The notes under the pieces were generated by a model that did no database searches, had not been told where the DNA came from, and saw nothing but the letters and a program-made list of their open reading frames with translations. A program made the translations under genes and the position numbers. Shown here one piece after another: positions 8,874 to 17,959 of a stretch of 64,000 nucleotides of DNA (position 1 is the stretch's first letter; each line of letters opens with the position of its first letter). This DNA is from a beta proteobacterium MWH-UniP1 (GTDB taxonomy: Bacteria; Pseudomonadota; Gammaproteobacteria; Burkholderiales; Burkholderiaceae_A), in assembly GCA_036362785.1 (NCBI GenBank), contig CP143625.1, positions 1,427,401 through 1,491,400 of the forward strand. The letters run 5' to 3'.

Positions 8874-11800
8874 ATGGACTATGCTGAGCTCTTTTGCCGC
8901 AGCAACTATTCGTTTTTGCAGGGTGCGTCTCACCCTGCAGAATTAGTCGAGCGGGCCCACAGTCTTGGCTATACGGCGCTTGCCATCACGGATGAAGCAT
9001 CGGTAGCAGGGGTTGTCCAGGCCCACGTGGCTGCAAAGTCAGTGGGCCTGAAGTTATTGATTGGCGCACAGTTTGCCTCTAGTGATTTTTCTGGTCGCAT
9101 CAGTGTGCTGGCCACATCGCGAACAGGCTACGCCCAGCTTGGCCACTTAATCACCCAGACACGGCGGCGCGAAGCCAAAGGCCAGTATCGACTCCATCGC
9201 CAAGACTTAGAATCTGGCTTAACGGAATGCTTGGTCATTTGGCTACCCGACCCCAGCGATAGCCCAACGGATCACCACCGTTGCGCCACCTGGTTAAAAG
9301 CATTATTTGATGATCGGCTCTATATTGCCTGCACACTACTTTTGCGCGGCACAGATGCCGTCTGGCGAGATCACTTACACACACTGGCCGCACTCCAGCG
9401 ATTGCGCATTACCGCAAGCAGTGATGTGCTCATGCACCGCCGATCACGCAAGCCACTGGCCGACACACTCACGGCCATTCGGCATGGCCTGCCACTCTCG
9501 CAGTGCGGCAGGCGATTCACACCGAACGCTGAACAGCACCTGCGCAACCGGTTGCGGCTGGCCCGGCTCTACCCCCCAGAAATGCTTGCCACCAGCATTG
9601 AGATTGCCAGCCGTTGCCACTTTTCATTAGATGAGCTGCGCTATGAGTACCCAGATGAAATCGTGCCCAATGGCTTTACACCCACCCATTGGCTTCGGCA
9701 CTTAACTGAAGAAGGCATTCGCCACCGCTACCCTGCTGATCGCTATCCCAACGGCCTGCCAGAAAAAGTACGCCGCCAGATTGAACATGAACTCACGCTG
9801 ATCCAGGAGCTGCGTTACGAAGCCTACTTTTTAACGGTCTATGACATTGTGGCCTTTGCCAAAGGCCGTGGAATTCTATGCCAAGGCCGGGGCTCAGCGG
9901 CCAACTCTGCAGTCTGCTATTGCCTGGGCATTACCGAAGTCGACCCCGACCGTATGAGCATGCTGTTTGAGCGCTTTATTTCTAAAGAACGCAACGAGCC
10001 GCCCGATATTGATGTCGACTTTGAACACCAGCGGCGCGAAGAAGTTATTCAGTACATCTATCAAAAATATGGCCGTGATCGGGCAGCCTTGGCCGCATCG
10101 GTCACCACCTATCGGCCACGCTCTGCCCTGCGCGACACGGGCAAGGCCTTGGGCTTTGATCCGCAGCTGATTGACCATGTGGCCAAACACCACCAATGGT
10201 GGGACGGCAGGCGTGTTCAAGTCGAGGCCTTGCGTGAACACATTCACTGTGCCGTAACCGAGCTTTGTAACGACATTGGAGAGCCCATCATCCCCATGCC
10301 CAGTGATCAACAGATTGAACGCTGGGCTGATCTTTGCAATCAACTCATTGGCTTTCCACGACACTTATCTCAGCACGTGGGCGGATTCATTATTGCCCGC
10401 ACACGGCTATCGGACTTAGTGCCCGTTGAAAACGCGGCCATGCCCGAGCGAAGTGTCATTCAATGGGACAAAGACGACATTGAAGCACTCGGCCTACTAA
10501 AGGTGGATGTCTTGGCGCTCGGCATGCTCTCCGCTATTCGGCGGGCCATGGAATTCATTGGTCAGAAACTCGGCAGGCCCATGCTGATACAAGACATTCC
10601 ACCGCAAGACAGTGCCACTTACGACATGATCTGCGCCGCGCAAACAGTGGGCGTATTTCAGATTGAGTCGCGGGCCCAGATGTCGATGCTGCCGCGGCTC
10701 AAGCCCCGCTGTTTTTACGACCTGGTGATTGAGGTTGCTATTGTTCGGCCGGGACCCATTCAGGGCGGCATGGTGCACCCCTACCTGCGCAGACGTCAGG
10801 GCTTAGAGCCCGTGGACTATCCCAGCCCTGCCGTGAAAGAAGCACTCTCGCGCACTTTGGGCGTGCCCATCTTTCAAGAGCAAGTCATGCAGCTGGCCAT
10901 TCTCGCAGCGGGTTTCACTGCGGGGGAAGCCGATCAACTGCGCCGCTCTATGGCCGCCTGGCGGCGCAAGGGTGGCTTAGAGCACTTTCATGATCGAGTG
11001 GTGGGCGGCATGCTGGCCCGCGGCTATCCACGGGAATTTGCCGATCGTGTCTTTCGTCAGATCGAAGGCTTTGGTGAATACGGCTTTCCCGAATCTCATG
11101 CCGCCAGTTTCGCGCTACTGGTTTATATCAGCTGCTGGATGAAATGCCATCATCCGGATGCATTTTTGGCCGCCATGCTCAATGCACAGCCCCTTGGGTT
11201 TTATTCACCATCTCAACTCGTGCAAGATGCTCGCCGCAACGGGGTGAAAGTGCTGCCGGTGGATGTCACCGTCAGTGATATTGAGAGCAGTTTAGAGATC
11301 CCACCATCAAAGCACTCGGCAACGGTTCGTGCGTCACACCAGACGCAGGGCAATACGTCATGTATTACGCAATACAGCAATCATTTACCGCAGGCACGTC
11401 ATCCTGTGCGTCTGGGCCTGAATCGAATCGCCCAACTTCCCATAACGGCTGCCGAACGCATCGTGGCAGCACGCCAACAACATGCATTTGATAGCGTAGA
11501 AGATCTGGCCGCGCGGGCCGAACTTGATCGTGCCGACTTAAATGCGCTTGCCGCCGCTGGCGCATTGAAGTCTCTTGCGGGCAATCGCCATCAGGCCGTT
11601 TGGGAAAGCAGTGGTTATCAGCCTATGCCCAAGGTGCTGAAACAAAGCCGGATTGATGAACCCAAACTCACATTAACAGCGCCCACCGAGGGCGACGATC
11701 TGGTGGCTGACTATGCCAGCCTGGGATTGACACTGGGCCGCCATCCAATGGCCATACTACGCCCGCAATTGGCAGCGCTGGGTGCGCAGCCTGCTATCAA

Positions 11801-12140
11801 ATTAGCCGGCTATCGACACGGGCAACTCGCCCGCGCGGCGGGCCTGGTCACCCACCGACAACGGCCTGGCACCGCCAATGGCACCTTGTTTATTTCTTTG
11901 GAAGATGACACTGGCATGGTGAATGTGATTGTCTGGCCAGATGTCTTGCAACGGTTTTACGATGCCGTATTGTATTCGCAGCTCATGCTGGTCTATGGCA
12001 CCTGGCAGCGGGACACCACCATCAACCCCGCTGCGCCTGGCCAAGTCCGCAACCTACTCGCCCAGCGAGTAGAAGACCAAAGCCATCTGTTGCAGACACT
12101 CATTGGCGACCTAACGGTGCAGTCCCGGGATTTCCATTAA
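8874..12140 (+). CDS. dnaE2: Error-prone DNA polymerase DnaE2 (ImuC)
   Basis: C-family polymerase that copies damaged DNA with low fidelity, the catalytic member of the mutasome. Its 1088 residues are typical for DnaE2 and shorter than replicative DnaE. Domains in order: PHP (YAELFCRSNYSFLQGASHP at the N-terminus), palm with catalytic aspartates in EPPDIDVDFEHQRREE (about residue 378), fingers and thumb, helix-hairpin-helix region (VRLGLNRIAQLP), then an OB fold (GTLFISLEDDTGMVNVIVWP). The C-terminus VQSRDFH is of the DnaE2 type. It is cotranscribed with imuAB and its stop codon interlocks with that of the convergent universal stress gene. Confidence 0.96.
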   Translation: MDYAELFCRSNYSFLQGASHPAELVERAHSLGYTALAITDEASVAGVVQAHVAAKSVGLKLLIGAQFASSDFSGRISVLATSRTGYAQLGHLITQTRRREAKGQYRLHRQDLESGLTECLVIWLPDPSDSPTDHHRCATWLKALFDDRLYIACTLLLRGTDAVWRDHLHTLAALQRLRITASSDVLMHRRSRKPLADTLTAIRHGLPLSQCGRRFTPNAEQHLRNRLRLARLYPPEMLATSIEIASRCHFSLDELRYEYPDEIVPNGFTPTHWLRHLTEEGIRHRYPADRYPNGLPEKVRRQIEHELTLIQELRYEAYFLTVYDIVAFAKGRGILCQGRGSAANSAVCYCLGITEVDPDRMSMLFERFISKERNEPPDIDVDFEHQRREEVIQYIYQKYGRDRAALAASVTTYRPRSALRDTGKALGFDPQLIDHVAKHHQWWDGRRVQVEALREHIHCAVTELCNDIGEPIIPMPSDQQIERWADLCNQLIGFPRHLSQHVGGFIIARTRLSDLVPVENAAMPERSVIQWDKDDIEALGLLKVDVLALGMLSAIRRAMEFIGQKLGRPMLIQDIPPQDSATYDMICAAQTVGVFQIESRAQMSMLPRLKPRCFYDLVIEVAIVRPGPIQGGMVHPYLRRRQGLEPVDYPSPAVKEALSRTLGVPIFQEQVMQLAILAAGFTAGEADQLRRSMAAWRRKGGLEHFHDRVVGGMLARGYPREFADRVFRQIEGFGEYGFPESHAASFALLVYISCWMKCHHPDAFLAAMLNAQPLGFYSPSQLVQDARRNGVKVLPVDVTVSDIESSLEIPPSKHSATVRASHQTQGNTSCITQYSNHLPQARHPVRLGLNRIAQLPITAAERIVAARQQHAFDSVEDLAARAELDRADLNALAAAGALKSLAGNRHQAVWESSGYQPMPKVLKQSRIDEPKLTLTAPTEGDDLVADYASLGLTLGRHPMAILRPQLAALGAQPAIKLAGYRHGQLARAAGLVTHRQRPGTANGTLFISLEDDTGMVNVIVWPDVLQRFYDAVLYSQLMLVYGTWQRDTTINPAAPGQVRNLLAQRVEDQSHLLQTLIGDLTVQSRDFH

Positions 12141-12577
12141 CGCAGTACTAGCACCGGAATATTGGCGTGGGCCAATACCTTTTGGGTTTGACTGCCAAGC
12201 ATCATCTTGGCCAAGCCAGTGCGGCCATGAGAGGCGATTGCAATCAAATCACAGCCATGTTGCTTGGCGGCCTCAACAATTTCGTCTGCCACGAATTCAC
12301 TCACCACATAGCTGGTAACACAAGCCACCCCGGCTGCCTGACAGGCTTGCTGTATCTCTTTCAGAACCTGCTGTCCGCTTTCCGCCGCTTTTTCGCTGTA
12401 GTCCTCGGGCATGTAGGCTGCTTCCGGAAGATAAGCACGAACGGTGGAGTTGATATCCGGCACCACATGAAAGCCGGTGACTTTTGCGCCCACACTCTTG
12501 GCCAATGCTACGGCACTGGCCAGTCCACGCTTTGAGACTTCCGAGCCGTCGTAAGGCACCAAAATATTTTTAAACAT
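12137..12577 (-). CDS. Universal stress protein, UspA family
   Basis: Cytoplasmic stress protein with a single Usp domain, 146 residues. It starts MFKNILVPYDGSEVSKRGL, the strand-one pattern of the family. Near the C-terminus is the ATP-binding signature G-x2-G-x9-G-S in SHGRTGLAKMMLGSQTQKVL, so this is the nucleotide-binding subtype. It is convergent with dnaE2, with the two stop codons overlapping. The gene stands alone; an upstream promoter would lie in the 75 bp before the BciB-like gene's stop. Its trigger cannot be told. Confidence 0.93.
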   Translation of the reverse strand: MFKNILVPYDGSEVSKRGLASAVALAKSVGAKVTGFHVVPDINSTVRAYLPEAAYMPEDYSEKAAESGQQVLKEIQQACQAAGVACVTSYVVSEFVADEIVEAAKQHGCDLIAIASHGRTGLAKMMLGSQTQKVLAHANIPVLVLR

Positions 12578-12651
12578 AACGTTCCCCTTCGTAAATGAAC
12601 CTGATTGCCGTCCATTATGAGCAGGCGGGTGAACTTTGGAATTGACTTAGA

Positions 12652-13959
12652 TCAGGAGTCTACCCGGTGGGCCTGGGGTGGCGGCTCAGGTCGCTCGTCT
12701 GACGTGGGCGTCACCCCATAAGGGGCGACCAGCTGCCAGACATGCCCAGGCACCATGTTCTTGATCCGCCTGGGCTCTTGGCGGCGCAGATGAATCACCG
12801 TTTCGACAGCCTTCATCTCCACCCGGGCCCTGGCAAATTCCAAGCCGCGTGGGCCGACCTTGGGCATAAGCCAGCCCACCAAAGGCCGCAGCCAATTGGG
12901 CATGCTGCGCAGCGGCAGACCGCCCGCCGCACGTTCGGTGTTTTGCATAAAGCCTTTAACAGGCCCCTGCCGCTTGCCGGCAGAACCCGGCCCGGCCAAC
13001 GAGACTTCATCGCCCAGCAATTCCAATAATTCCACACCACGTGGGTTACGCACCACCAACCACTGCTGCCCCTCGCCCCCCATATAGCCCACCGTGATGT
13101 CGGACAAGACATTGGTGTAATCCACGCAGGTACGACAAGTTAGCGGAAAAAAATCAGAGGGCAGCTTCGATAAGGGCAGCATCAAAAACGGAATACGTTT
13201 GATTCGGCCATCAACAAACCGAATCTCCACGTGATAGTCCGCACAAAACTCGAGATAGGTAATGGTCTCGGGCCGATCTGAAATCAGACTTAAAAACTCA
13301 TGAAACCGCTCGGTGGTGGTGTTGTCTGAACACGGCGTGCCAATCACATAGAGTTTTTCAAACCCAAGCTCTGCTTCAAGTGAGCGCAGCGCATACACCT
13401 GACAAGGAATACCAATCACGGCCAGCCGTTTTATCCCTTGGGCCCTGGCAGGCTCGAGCATTGCAAGCAAAGGGGCATAGCCCATCCGCATGCCACGGCA
13501 GGCGGCCAGATCTTCTTTGCGGGTCACCAACACGGGCACAGGCCGCCATTGATCCTGCTCATCCGGCGCCATGGTCAGCACGGCATCGACACGACCCTCT
13601 TCTAATAGGCGCTCTGCAAGTCGGGTGGTAATGCCCGTCCACTGGGCGCCAACCGAGGGCGACTTGAGCGCAGCGCGATAGAGCCGCTGATAAGGGCCAA
13701 AGAAGAGCTCGTCGGCGTTAGCCTGGACTGCACCAGCGCTTGATGCTGTGTGTTGATCCCCGCTCGTATTTACGCCTAGCGCCGGTGATCCGCGTGTGCG
13801 GCCATGGACCTGGGTTTCCATCTTGGGGTAGTCCGGCGCAATAAATTGGCAGGCAGTGCCGCAGCGCTTCGGATCGCTGGTGCGCGAGACGCCACAGTCA
13901 GTACAAAGATCGCGATGGGGTGCAGGTTCTTTCGAGACCCAACGCTGCATGGCGGTCAC
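12652..13959 (-). CDS. BciB-like F420 hydrogenase/dehydrogenase beta-subunit family protein
   Basis: Iron-sulfur flavoprotein of the FrhB/FdhB family, about 435 residues. The closest family I recognise is BciB, the ferredoxin-dependent divinyl (proto)chlorophyllide 8-vinyl reductase: an N-terminal cluster site (Cys19, 22, 33, 37), the ETQVHGR and GAQWTGI blocks, IGIPCQVYALR (Cys186), VIGTPCSDNTT (Cys210), and TCRTCVDYTN (Cys275, 278) followed by DITVGYMGG. Residues 54-82 look like an unconserved insert. GTG at 13959 or ATG at 13950 could start it. It follows metZ by 2 bp and could be cotranscribed. No other pigment gene is in the window, so the substrate is open; another F420- or ferredoxin-linked reduction is possible. 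Confidence 0.72.
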   Translation of the reverse strand: MTAMQRWVSKEPAPHRDLCTDCGVSRTSDPKRCGTACQFIAPDYPKMETQVHGRTRGSPALGVNTSGDQHTASSAGAVQANADELFFGPYQRLYRAALKSPSVGAQWTGITTRLAERLLEEGRVDAVLTMAPDEQDQWRPVPVLVTRKEDLAACRGMRMGYAPLLAMLEPARAQGIKRLAVIGIPCQVYALRSLEAELGFEKLYVIGTPCSDNTTTERFHEFLSLISDRPETITYLEFCADYHVEIRFVDGRIKRIPFLMLPLSKLPSDFFPLTCRTCVDYTNVLSDITVGYMGGEGQQWLVVRNPRGVELLELLGDEVSLAGPGSAGKRQGPVKGFMQNTERAAGGLPLRSMPNWLRPLVGWLMPKVGPRGLEFARARVEMKAVETVIHLRRQEPRRIKNMVPGHVWQLVAPYGVTPTSDERPEPPPQAHRVDS

Positions 13960-13961
13960 AC

Positions 13962-15179
13962 TTAGCCAGCTAGGCCGCGTTCAAGATCTTGCTTCAGGTC
14001 TTCTATATCTTCCAGACCAACAGCGACACGCAGCAAGGACTGTTTAATACCCGCCTTAGCACGCGCCTCTTCCGAGATGCGGCCATGCGTGGTGGTGCCG
14101 GGGTGCGTAATGATGGTGCGCGTATCGCCCAAATTACCCGTAACCGACATGATCTCGACCGAGTTGATCACACGATGGGCATTGGCACGTTGCTCTTCTG
14201 GGGTGCTCCCCACCACCTCGAAGGACACCACCGCGCCACCAGTCGACTGCTGCTGCATGGCCAGGGCATGCTGGGGGTGGGACGGCAGGCCGGGATAAAG
14301 CACACGGCTTACCCGTGGGTGTTGCTCTAACCACTGGGCCAACGCAAGCGCCGATGCACTGTGGGCCTTCATGCGTATATCGAGTGTTTCCAAACTCTTA
14401 TGCAAAACCCAGGCATTAAAGGGGGCAAGTGATGGGCCACAGGTTCGCACGAACTGATAAATCGGATCAGTCAAGGCCTTGCTGCCTGCCACGGCACCAC
14501 CCAAGACACGGCCCTGCCCGTCAATATATTTGGTGGCCGAGTGAAGCGTGAGGTCTGCGCCCAAGGCCAAGGGCTGCTGGATCGCAGGTGTGCAAAAACA
14601 GTTATCCACCACCAATACAACACCAGCCGCTTTGGCAGTCGCCGCAATTGCACGAATATCTGCAACTTCGGTAAGAGGATTCGACGGCGTTTCCAGATAA
14701 AAGAGTTTCGTGTTGGGCTGGATCGCAGCCTTCCAAGCAGCCGAATCGGTCAGCGAGACATAGGTCACGCTCACACCGAACTTCACCATGTAGTTGTCAA
14801 AGAGCTGGACGGTAGAACCAAACAGGCTGGGGGTAGTGACGATATGGTCCCCCGCTTTGAGAAGCGCCATGCAAGTCGCCAAAATAGCAGCCATGCCAGA
14901 GCTGGTGGCCACACAACGCTCAGCATTTTCAAGCGAGGCAAGCCGCTCTTCAAACATCTGCACCGATGGGTTGGTAAACCGCGAATAGACCATGCCTGGC
15001 TCTTGATTCTGGAACCGGCGCGCTGCCTGCTCTGCATCATCAAACACAAAGCTCGATGTCAGATACATGGCTTCCGAATGCTCGCCGTATTCCGAGCGCG
15101 TGGTGCCCGCACGCACAGCCCGCGTTGCGAAACGCAGGTCGCGCCGGGTGGCCGATTTCGGGGTCTTTTTAGTCGTCAT
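13962..15179 (-). CDS. metZ: O-succinylhomoserine sulfhydrylase
   Basis: PLP enzyme that makes homocysteine directly from O-succinylhomoserine and sulfide in methionine synthesis. The 405-residue protein has the Cys/Met-metabolism fold: TSSGMAAILATCMALLKAGD, ETPSNPLTEVADI, and the PLP lysine in HSATKYIDGQGRVLGG. The GQGRVLGG segment after the lysine is typical of MetZ, distinguishing it from cystathionine synthase. Its start overlaps the purF end by 11 bp, in the conserved cvpA-purF-metZ order of betaproteobacteria. Confidence 0.95.
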   Translation of the reverse strand: MTTKKTPKSATRRDLRFATRAVRAGTTRSEYGEHSEAMYLTSSFVFDDAEQAARRFQNQEPGMVYSRFTNPSVQMFEERLASLENAERCVATSSGMAAILATCMALLKAGDHIVTTPSLFGSTVQLFDNYMVKFGVSVTYVSLTDSAAWKAAIQPNTKLFYLETPSNPLTEVADIRAIAATAKAAGVVLVVDNCFCTPAIQQPLALGADLTLHSATKYIDGQGRVLGGAVAGSKALTDPIYQFVRTCGPSLAPFNAWVLHKSLETLDIRMKAHSASALALAQWLEQHPRVSRVLYPGLPSHPQHALAMQQQSTGGAVVSFEVVGSTPEEQRANAHRVINSVEIMSVTGNLGDTRTIITHPGTTTHGRISEEARAKAGIKQSLLRVAVGLEDIEDLKQDLERGLAG

Positions 15180-16680
15180 TGTTTAAGTTTAATGCCAGCT
15201 GCTTGCGGGTGGCTTCAGTGCCGCCATGAATTCTGGAAGATTCCAAAATATCCAAGAGCTTATCGGTGACATCGCCGGTAACGTAGTGGCCATCAAAACA
15301 TGAGGCTTCTAGCTCCTGGATGGACTTATTTAAGCCCATCACATCACGCTTCATTGACTCAATATCTTGATAGATCAAGGCATCGGCGCCGATGGCCTTG
15401 CAGATTTCGTCATCGGTTCGGTTAAAGGCAATCAGCTCACTGCGGGTGGGCATGTCAATGCCGTAGACATTGGGAAAGCGCACCGGCGGCGCAGCAGAGG
15501 CAAATATCACTCGCTTGGCACCCGAATCCCGGGCCATCTGAACAATCTCTTGGCTGGTGGTGCCGCGAACAATCGAATCGTCTACGATCAAGACACTCTT
15601 GCCCTTGAACTCGTAGGGAATCGCATTGAGTTTTTGGCGAACCGACTTTTTACGCGCCGCCTGGCCCGGCATGATAAATGTGCGGCCGATATAGCGGTTT
15701 TTAATAAAACCTTCCCGGTAGTCAATGCCAAGCTTCATGGCCAATTGCATCGCCGCTGGCCGGCTGGAGTCAGGAATGGGCATGACCACATCAATCTCAC
15801 CGCTTGGAAACGCTGCGCGGATTTTTTCTGCAAGTGATTCACCCATGCGCAGCCGTGCATCGTAGACACTCACGCCATCAATCACCGAATCTGGCCGGGC
15901 AAAGTACACGTATTCAAATACGCACGGGTTAAGCGATGTTTTCGCCGCACAGATCTGAGAATGGACTTCGCCATCCAGCGTGATGATCACGCACTCACCC
16001 GGTGCGACATCTCGCACGGGGGTAAAGCCCAGGCCCTGAATGGCCACGCTTTCCGAGGCCACCATCCACTCTTCACCAAGCGCATCAATGTTTTTACCAA
16101 GAACCAGAGGGCGAATGCCATATGGGTCACGAAAGGCCACCACACCAAAGCCTGCAATCATGGCCACGCAGGCATAGGCACCACGCACACGAGCATCCAA
16201 GGCTGACACTGCCGCAAAGACCGAACGTGCGTCGAGCGATAAGCCCGAGACCGCCTGCTGCAGCTCATGAGCAAACACATTGAGCAACACCTCCGAATCG
16301 GATTCGGTGTTGATGTGCCGGCGATCCCGCCGATACATGTCTTGCTGTAACTCTTCGGCATTGGTCAGGTTGCCGTTGTGTCCCAGCACAATCCCAAAAG
16401 GCGCATTCACATAAAACGGTTGCGCCTCTTCAGAATTGGCGGCGCTACCGGCAGTGGGGTAACGGACATGGCCAATACCCATCTGCCCCTGCAGATTACG
16501 CATATCACGTGTGCGAAAAACGTCGCGCACCAGGCCGTTGTTGCGGTGAATATGAATACGCTTGCCCTGGGCAGTTGCAATGCCTGCGGCATCCTGACCA
16601 CGGTGCTGCAAAAGCAATAGGCCATCGTATAAGAGCTGGTTAACCGGTGAATGTCCAACAATGCCGATTACGCCACACAT
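15169..16680 (-). CDS. purF: Amidophosphoribosyltransferase
   Basis: First committed step of purine synthesis: PRPP plus glutamine to phosphoribosylamine. The 503-residue protein begins MCGVIGIVGH, where Cys2 becomes the N-terminal nucleophile of the glutaminase domain, and includes GIGHVRYPTAGS. The C-terminal PRTase domain has the PRPP loop VLIVDDSIVRGTTS. There is no propeptide, matching the E. coli-type enzyme. It overlaps cvpA by 13 bp upstream and metZ by 11 bp downstream. Confidence 0.97.
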   Translation of the reverse strand: MCGVIGIVGHSPVNQLLYDGLLLLQHRGQDAAGIATAQGKRIHIHRNNGLVRDVFRTRDMRNLQGQMGIGHVRYPTAGSAANSEEAQPFYVNAPFGIVLGHNGNLTNAEELQQDMYRRDRRHINTESDSEVLLNVFAHELQQAVSGLSLDARSVFAAVSALDARVRGAYACVAMIAGFGVVAFRDPYGIRPLVLGKNIDALGEEWMVASESVAIQGLGFTPVRDVAPGECVIITLDGEVHSQICAAKTSLNPCVFEYVYFARPDSVIDGVSVYDARLRMGESLAEKIRAAFPSGEIDVVMPIPDSSRPAAMQLAMKLGIDYREGFIKNRYIGRTFIMPGQAARKKSVRQKLNAIPYEFKGKSVLIVDDSIVRGTTSQEIVQMARDSGAKRVIFASAAPPVRFPNVYGIDMPTRSELIAFNRTDDEICKAIGADALIYQDIESMKRDVMGLNKSIQELEASCFDGHYVTGDVTDKLLDILESSRIHGGTEATRKQLALNLNNDD

Positions 16681-17234
16681 GGCCGAACTCCTTGCAGATT
16701 CAAATCATCAGATAGCGCGGAAGACTTGCCCGTCTTAAGTAGGCGTTCTTCCACCACATCCGGCAGCCACGGCGTGGCCGTGCGAATGCCCAACTCTAAA
16801 AATGGTCTTGTCTTGGCTTCTCGCCAGGCAGGCTCCCCGGGCAGCGATGTCATAGCGGCCAACACTGCCAAGACCACAACAATCAAGACGCCGCGGGCCA
16901 GGCCAAAAAAAGTGCCCAAGAAACGATCAAAGCCTGCCACGCCCGTGGCACTCACCAACTCTTTGAGTGCCATGGTCACCAGTTTTCCGATCAACAAAAT
17001 GATCACCAAGACCACCAAAAATCCCACCGTTTGCTGGATGGGGGGCGTGAGCCACTGTGGCAATAACTCGGCAACGAAATGGGCCAGCCGACTGGCGCCC
17101 ACCACGGCAATCACCCACACCGCCAGCGAGGCCACCTCTTTTACTAGACCACGGGCCAGCGACAACAGCGTTGAGGCGGTGATCACCACAATGACCACCA
17201 TGTCGACCCAAGTCAGTGCGCCAAAGAAATCCAT
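16668..17234 (-). CDS. cvpA: CvpA family membrane protein
   Basis: Inner-membrane protein of 188 residues with four predicted helices, starting MDFFGALTWVDMVVIVVI. CvpA was named for colicin V production but is widespread next to purF and linked to envelope stress; its molecular role is not settled. The residues LARGLVKEVASLAVWVIAV are typical of the family. It overlaps purF by 13 bp, and its ATG shares one base with the stop codon of the SPOR-domain gene (TGATG), so translation is coupled on both sides. Confidence 0.92.
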   Translation of the reverse strand: MDFFGALTWVDMVVIVVITASTLLSLARGLVKEVASLAVWVIAVVGASRLAHFVAELLPQWLTPPIQQTVGFLVVLVIILLIGKLVTMALKELVSATGVAGFDRFLGTFFGLARGVLIVVVLAVLAAMTSLPGEPAWREAKTRPFLELGIRTATPWLPDVVEERLLKTGKSSALSDDLNLQGVRPCVA

Positions 17235-17959
17235 CAGGGGTTCACCACCACGGCGTCGTAACCTTGGCCCTTGGCACGATCACGCACCGAGAGGGCCTGT
17301 TCACGAGTTTCAAAAGGACCGATCCGAACCCGATACCGGTCGGCACCGTCTTCAGCTTTGATGGTTTCCATCACCACGCGATGGCCGCCTGCAGCGAGCT
17401 TTGTTTTTACTGCATTTGCAGATTCCAGCTTGGCATAGGCGCCCACCTGCACCAAGAAACCTTTGGCAGGTGCCACTTTCTTATCAGTAGCGGTCGCTGG
17501 TGCTGCAGCAGTGGTTGCGGACTTGGCAGTAGCCTTTGCATCGGCCGTAGCTTTGGTATCAACAGCAGACTTGCCATTGGTCTTCGCTTCCGACTTAGTG
17601 TCGGCTTTTTGCTCTGGCTTGGCCTCTGCCTTTGCTTCGGCTTTTGGTGCGCTTGCCGCCGGCGCAACGGGGGCTGTTGCCGGTGTCGCGGCTGCAGGTG
17701 CCTGTGGCGCTTCTGTTGCAGCAGGCTTCAGACTATCAATCTTGTTGAAAGCCGAATTCTTGGACGGAATATCGATCAACAAATCCTGAGAAAGCGGCCG
17801 GGCCTGATCTTCTAGAAAAATTGGGGCAACCGCTGCTACCGCACCTGTAATGATCAGCGCGCCCAACAGGCGCCAACGGGCACGACGTTTGTGTTCCGCC
17901 ATGGGATCGGATCGTTGGTGCTCACGTTGTGATGAACCGGAATCGCTATCGGCGGGCAT
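17234..17959 (-). CDS. SPOR domain-containing membrane protein
   Basis: Cell-envelope protein, probably with its C-terminal SPOR domain in the periplasm binding denuded septal peptidoglycan. One N-terminal membrane segment (RWRLLGALIITGAVAAVAPIF) follows a basic stretch. A long low-complexity linker of Ala, Lys, Pro and Glu comes next, then the SPOR domain (GFLVQVGAYAKLESANAVKT to the end). I chose the ATG at 17959, which overlaps folC by 14 bp; the frame is also open to 17983, and a Met at about 17902 just before the membrane segment is possible. No strong ribosome site decides. Its place between folC and cvpA is standard for Burkholderiales. Confidence 0.87.
   Translation of the reverse strand: MPADSDSGSSQREHQRSDPMAEHKRRARWRLLGALIITGAVAAVAPIFLEDQARPLSQDLLIDIPSKNSAFNKIDSLKPAATEAPQAPAAATPATAPVAPAASAPKAEAKAEAKPEQKADTKSEAKTNGKSAVDTKATADAKATAKSATTAAAPATATDKKVAPAKGFLVQVGAYAKLESANAVKTKLAAGGHRVVMETIKAEDGADRYRVRIGPFETREQALSVRDRAKGQGYDAVVVNP

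Noticed and set aside
12742..13029. Plus-strand frame opposite the BciB-like gene
   Set aside because: Antisense to conserved coding sequence, with no recognisable domain.
14541..15269. 242-residue plus-strand open frame opposite metZ
   Set aside because: Shadow of metZ and the end of purF; composition is not protein-like and no ribosome site is present.
16651..17361. 236-residue plus-strand open frame opposite cvpA
   Set aside because: It is the complement of cvpA and part of the SPOR gene, with no family resemblance; the reverse genes are well supported.
17463..17789. Alanine-rich plus-strand frame
   Set aside because: It mirrors the low-complexity linker of the SPOR protein on the other strand.
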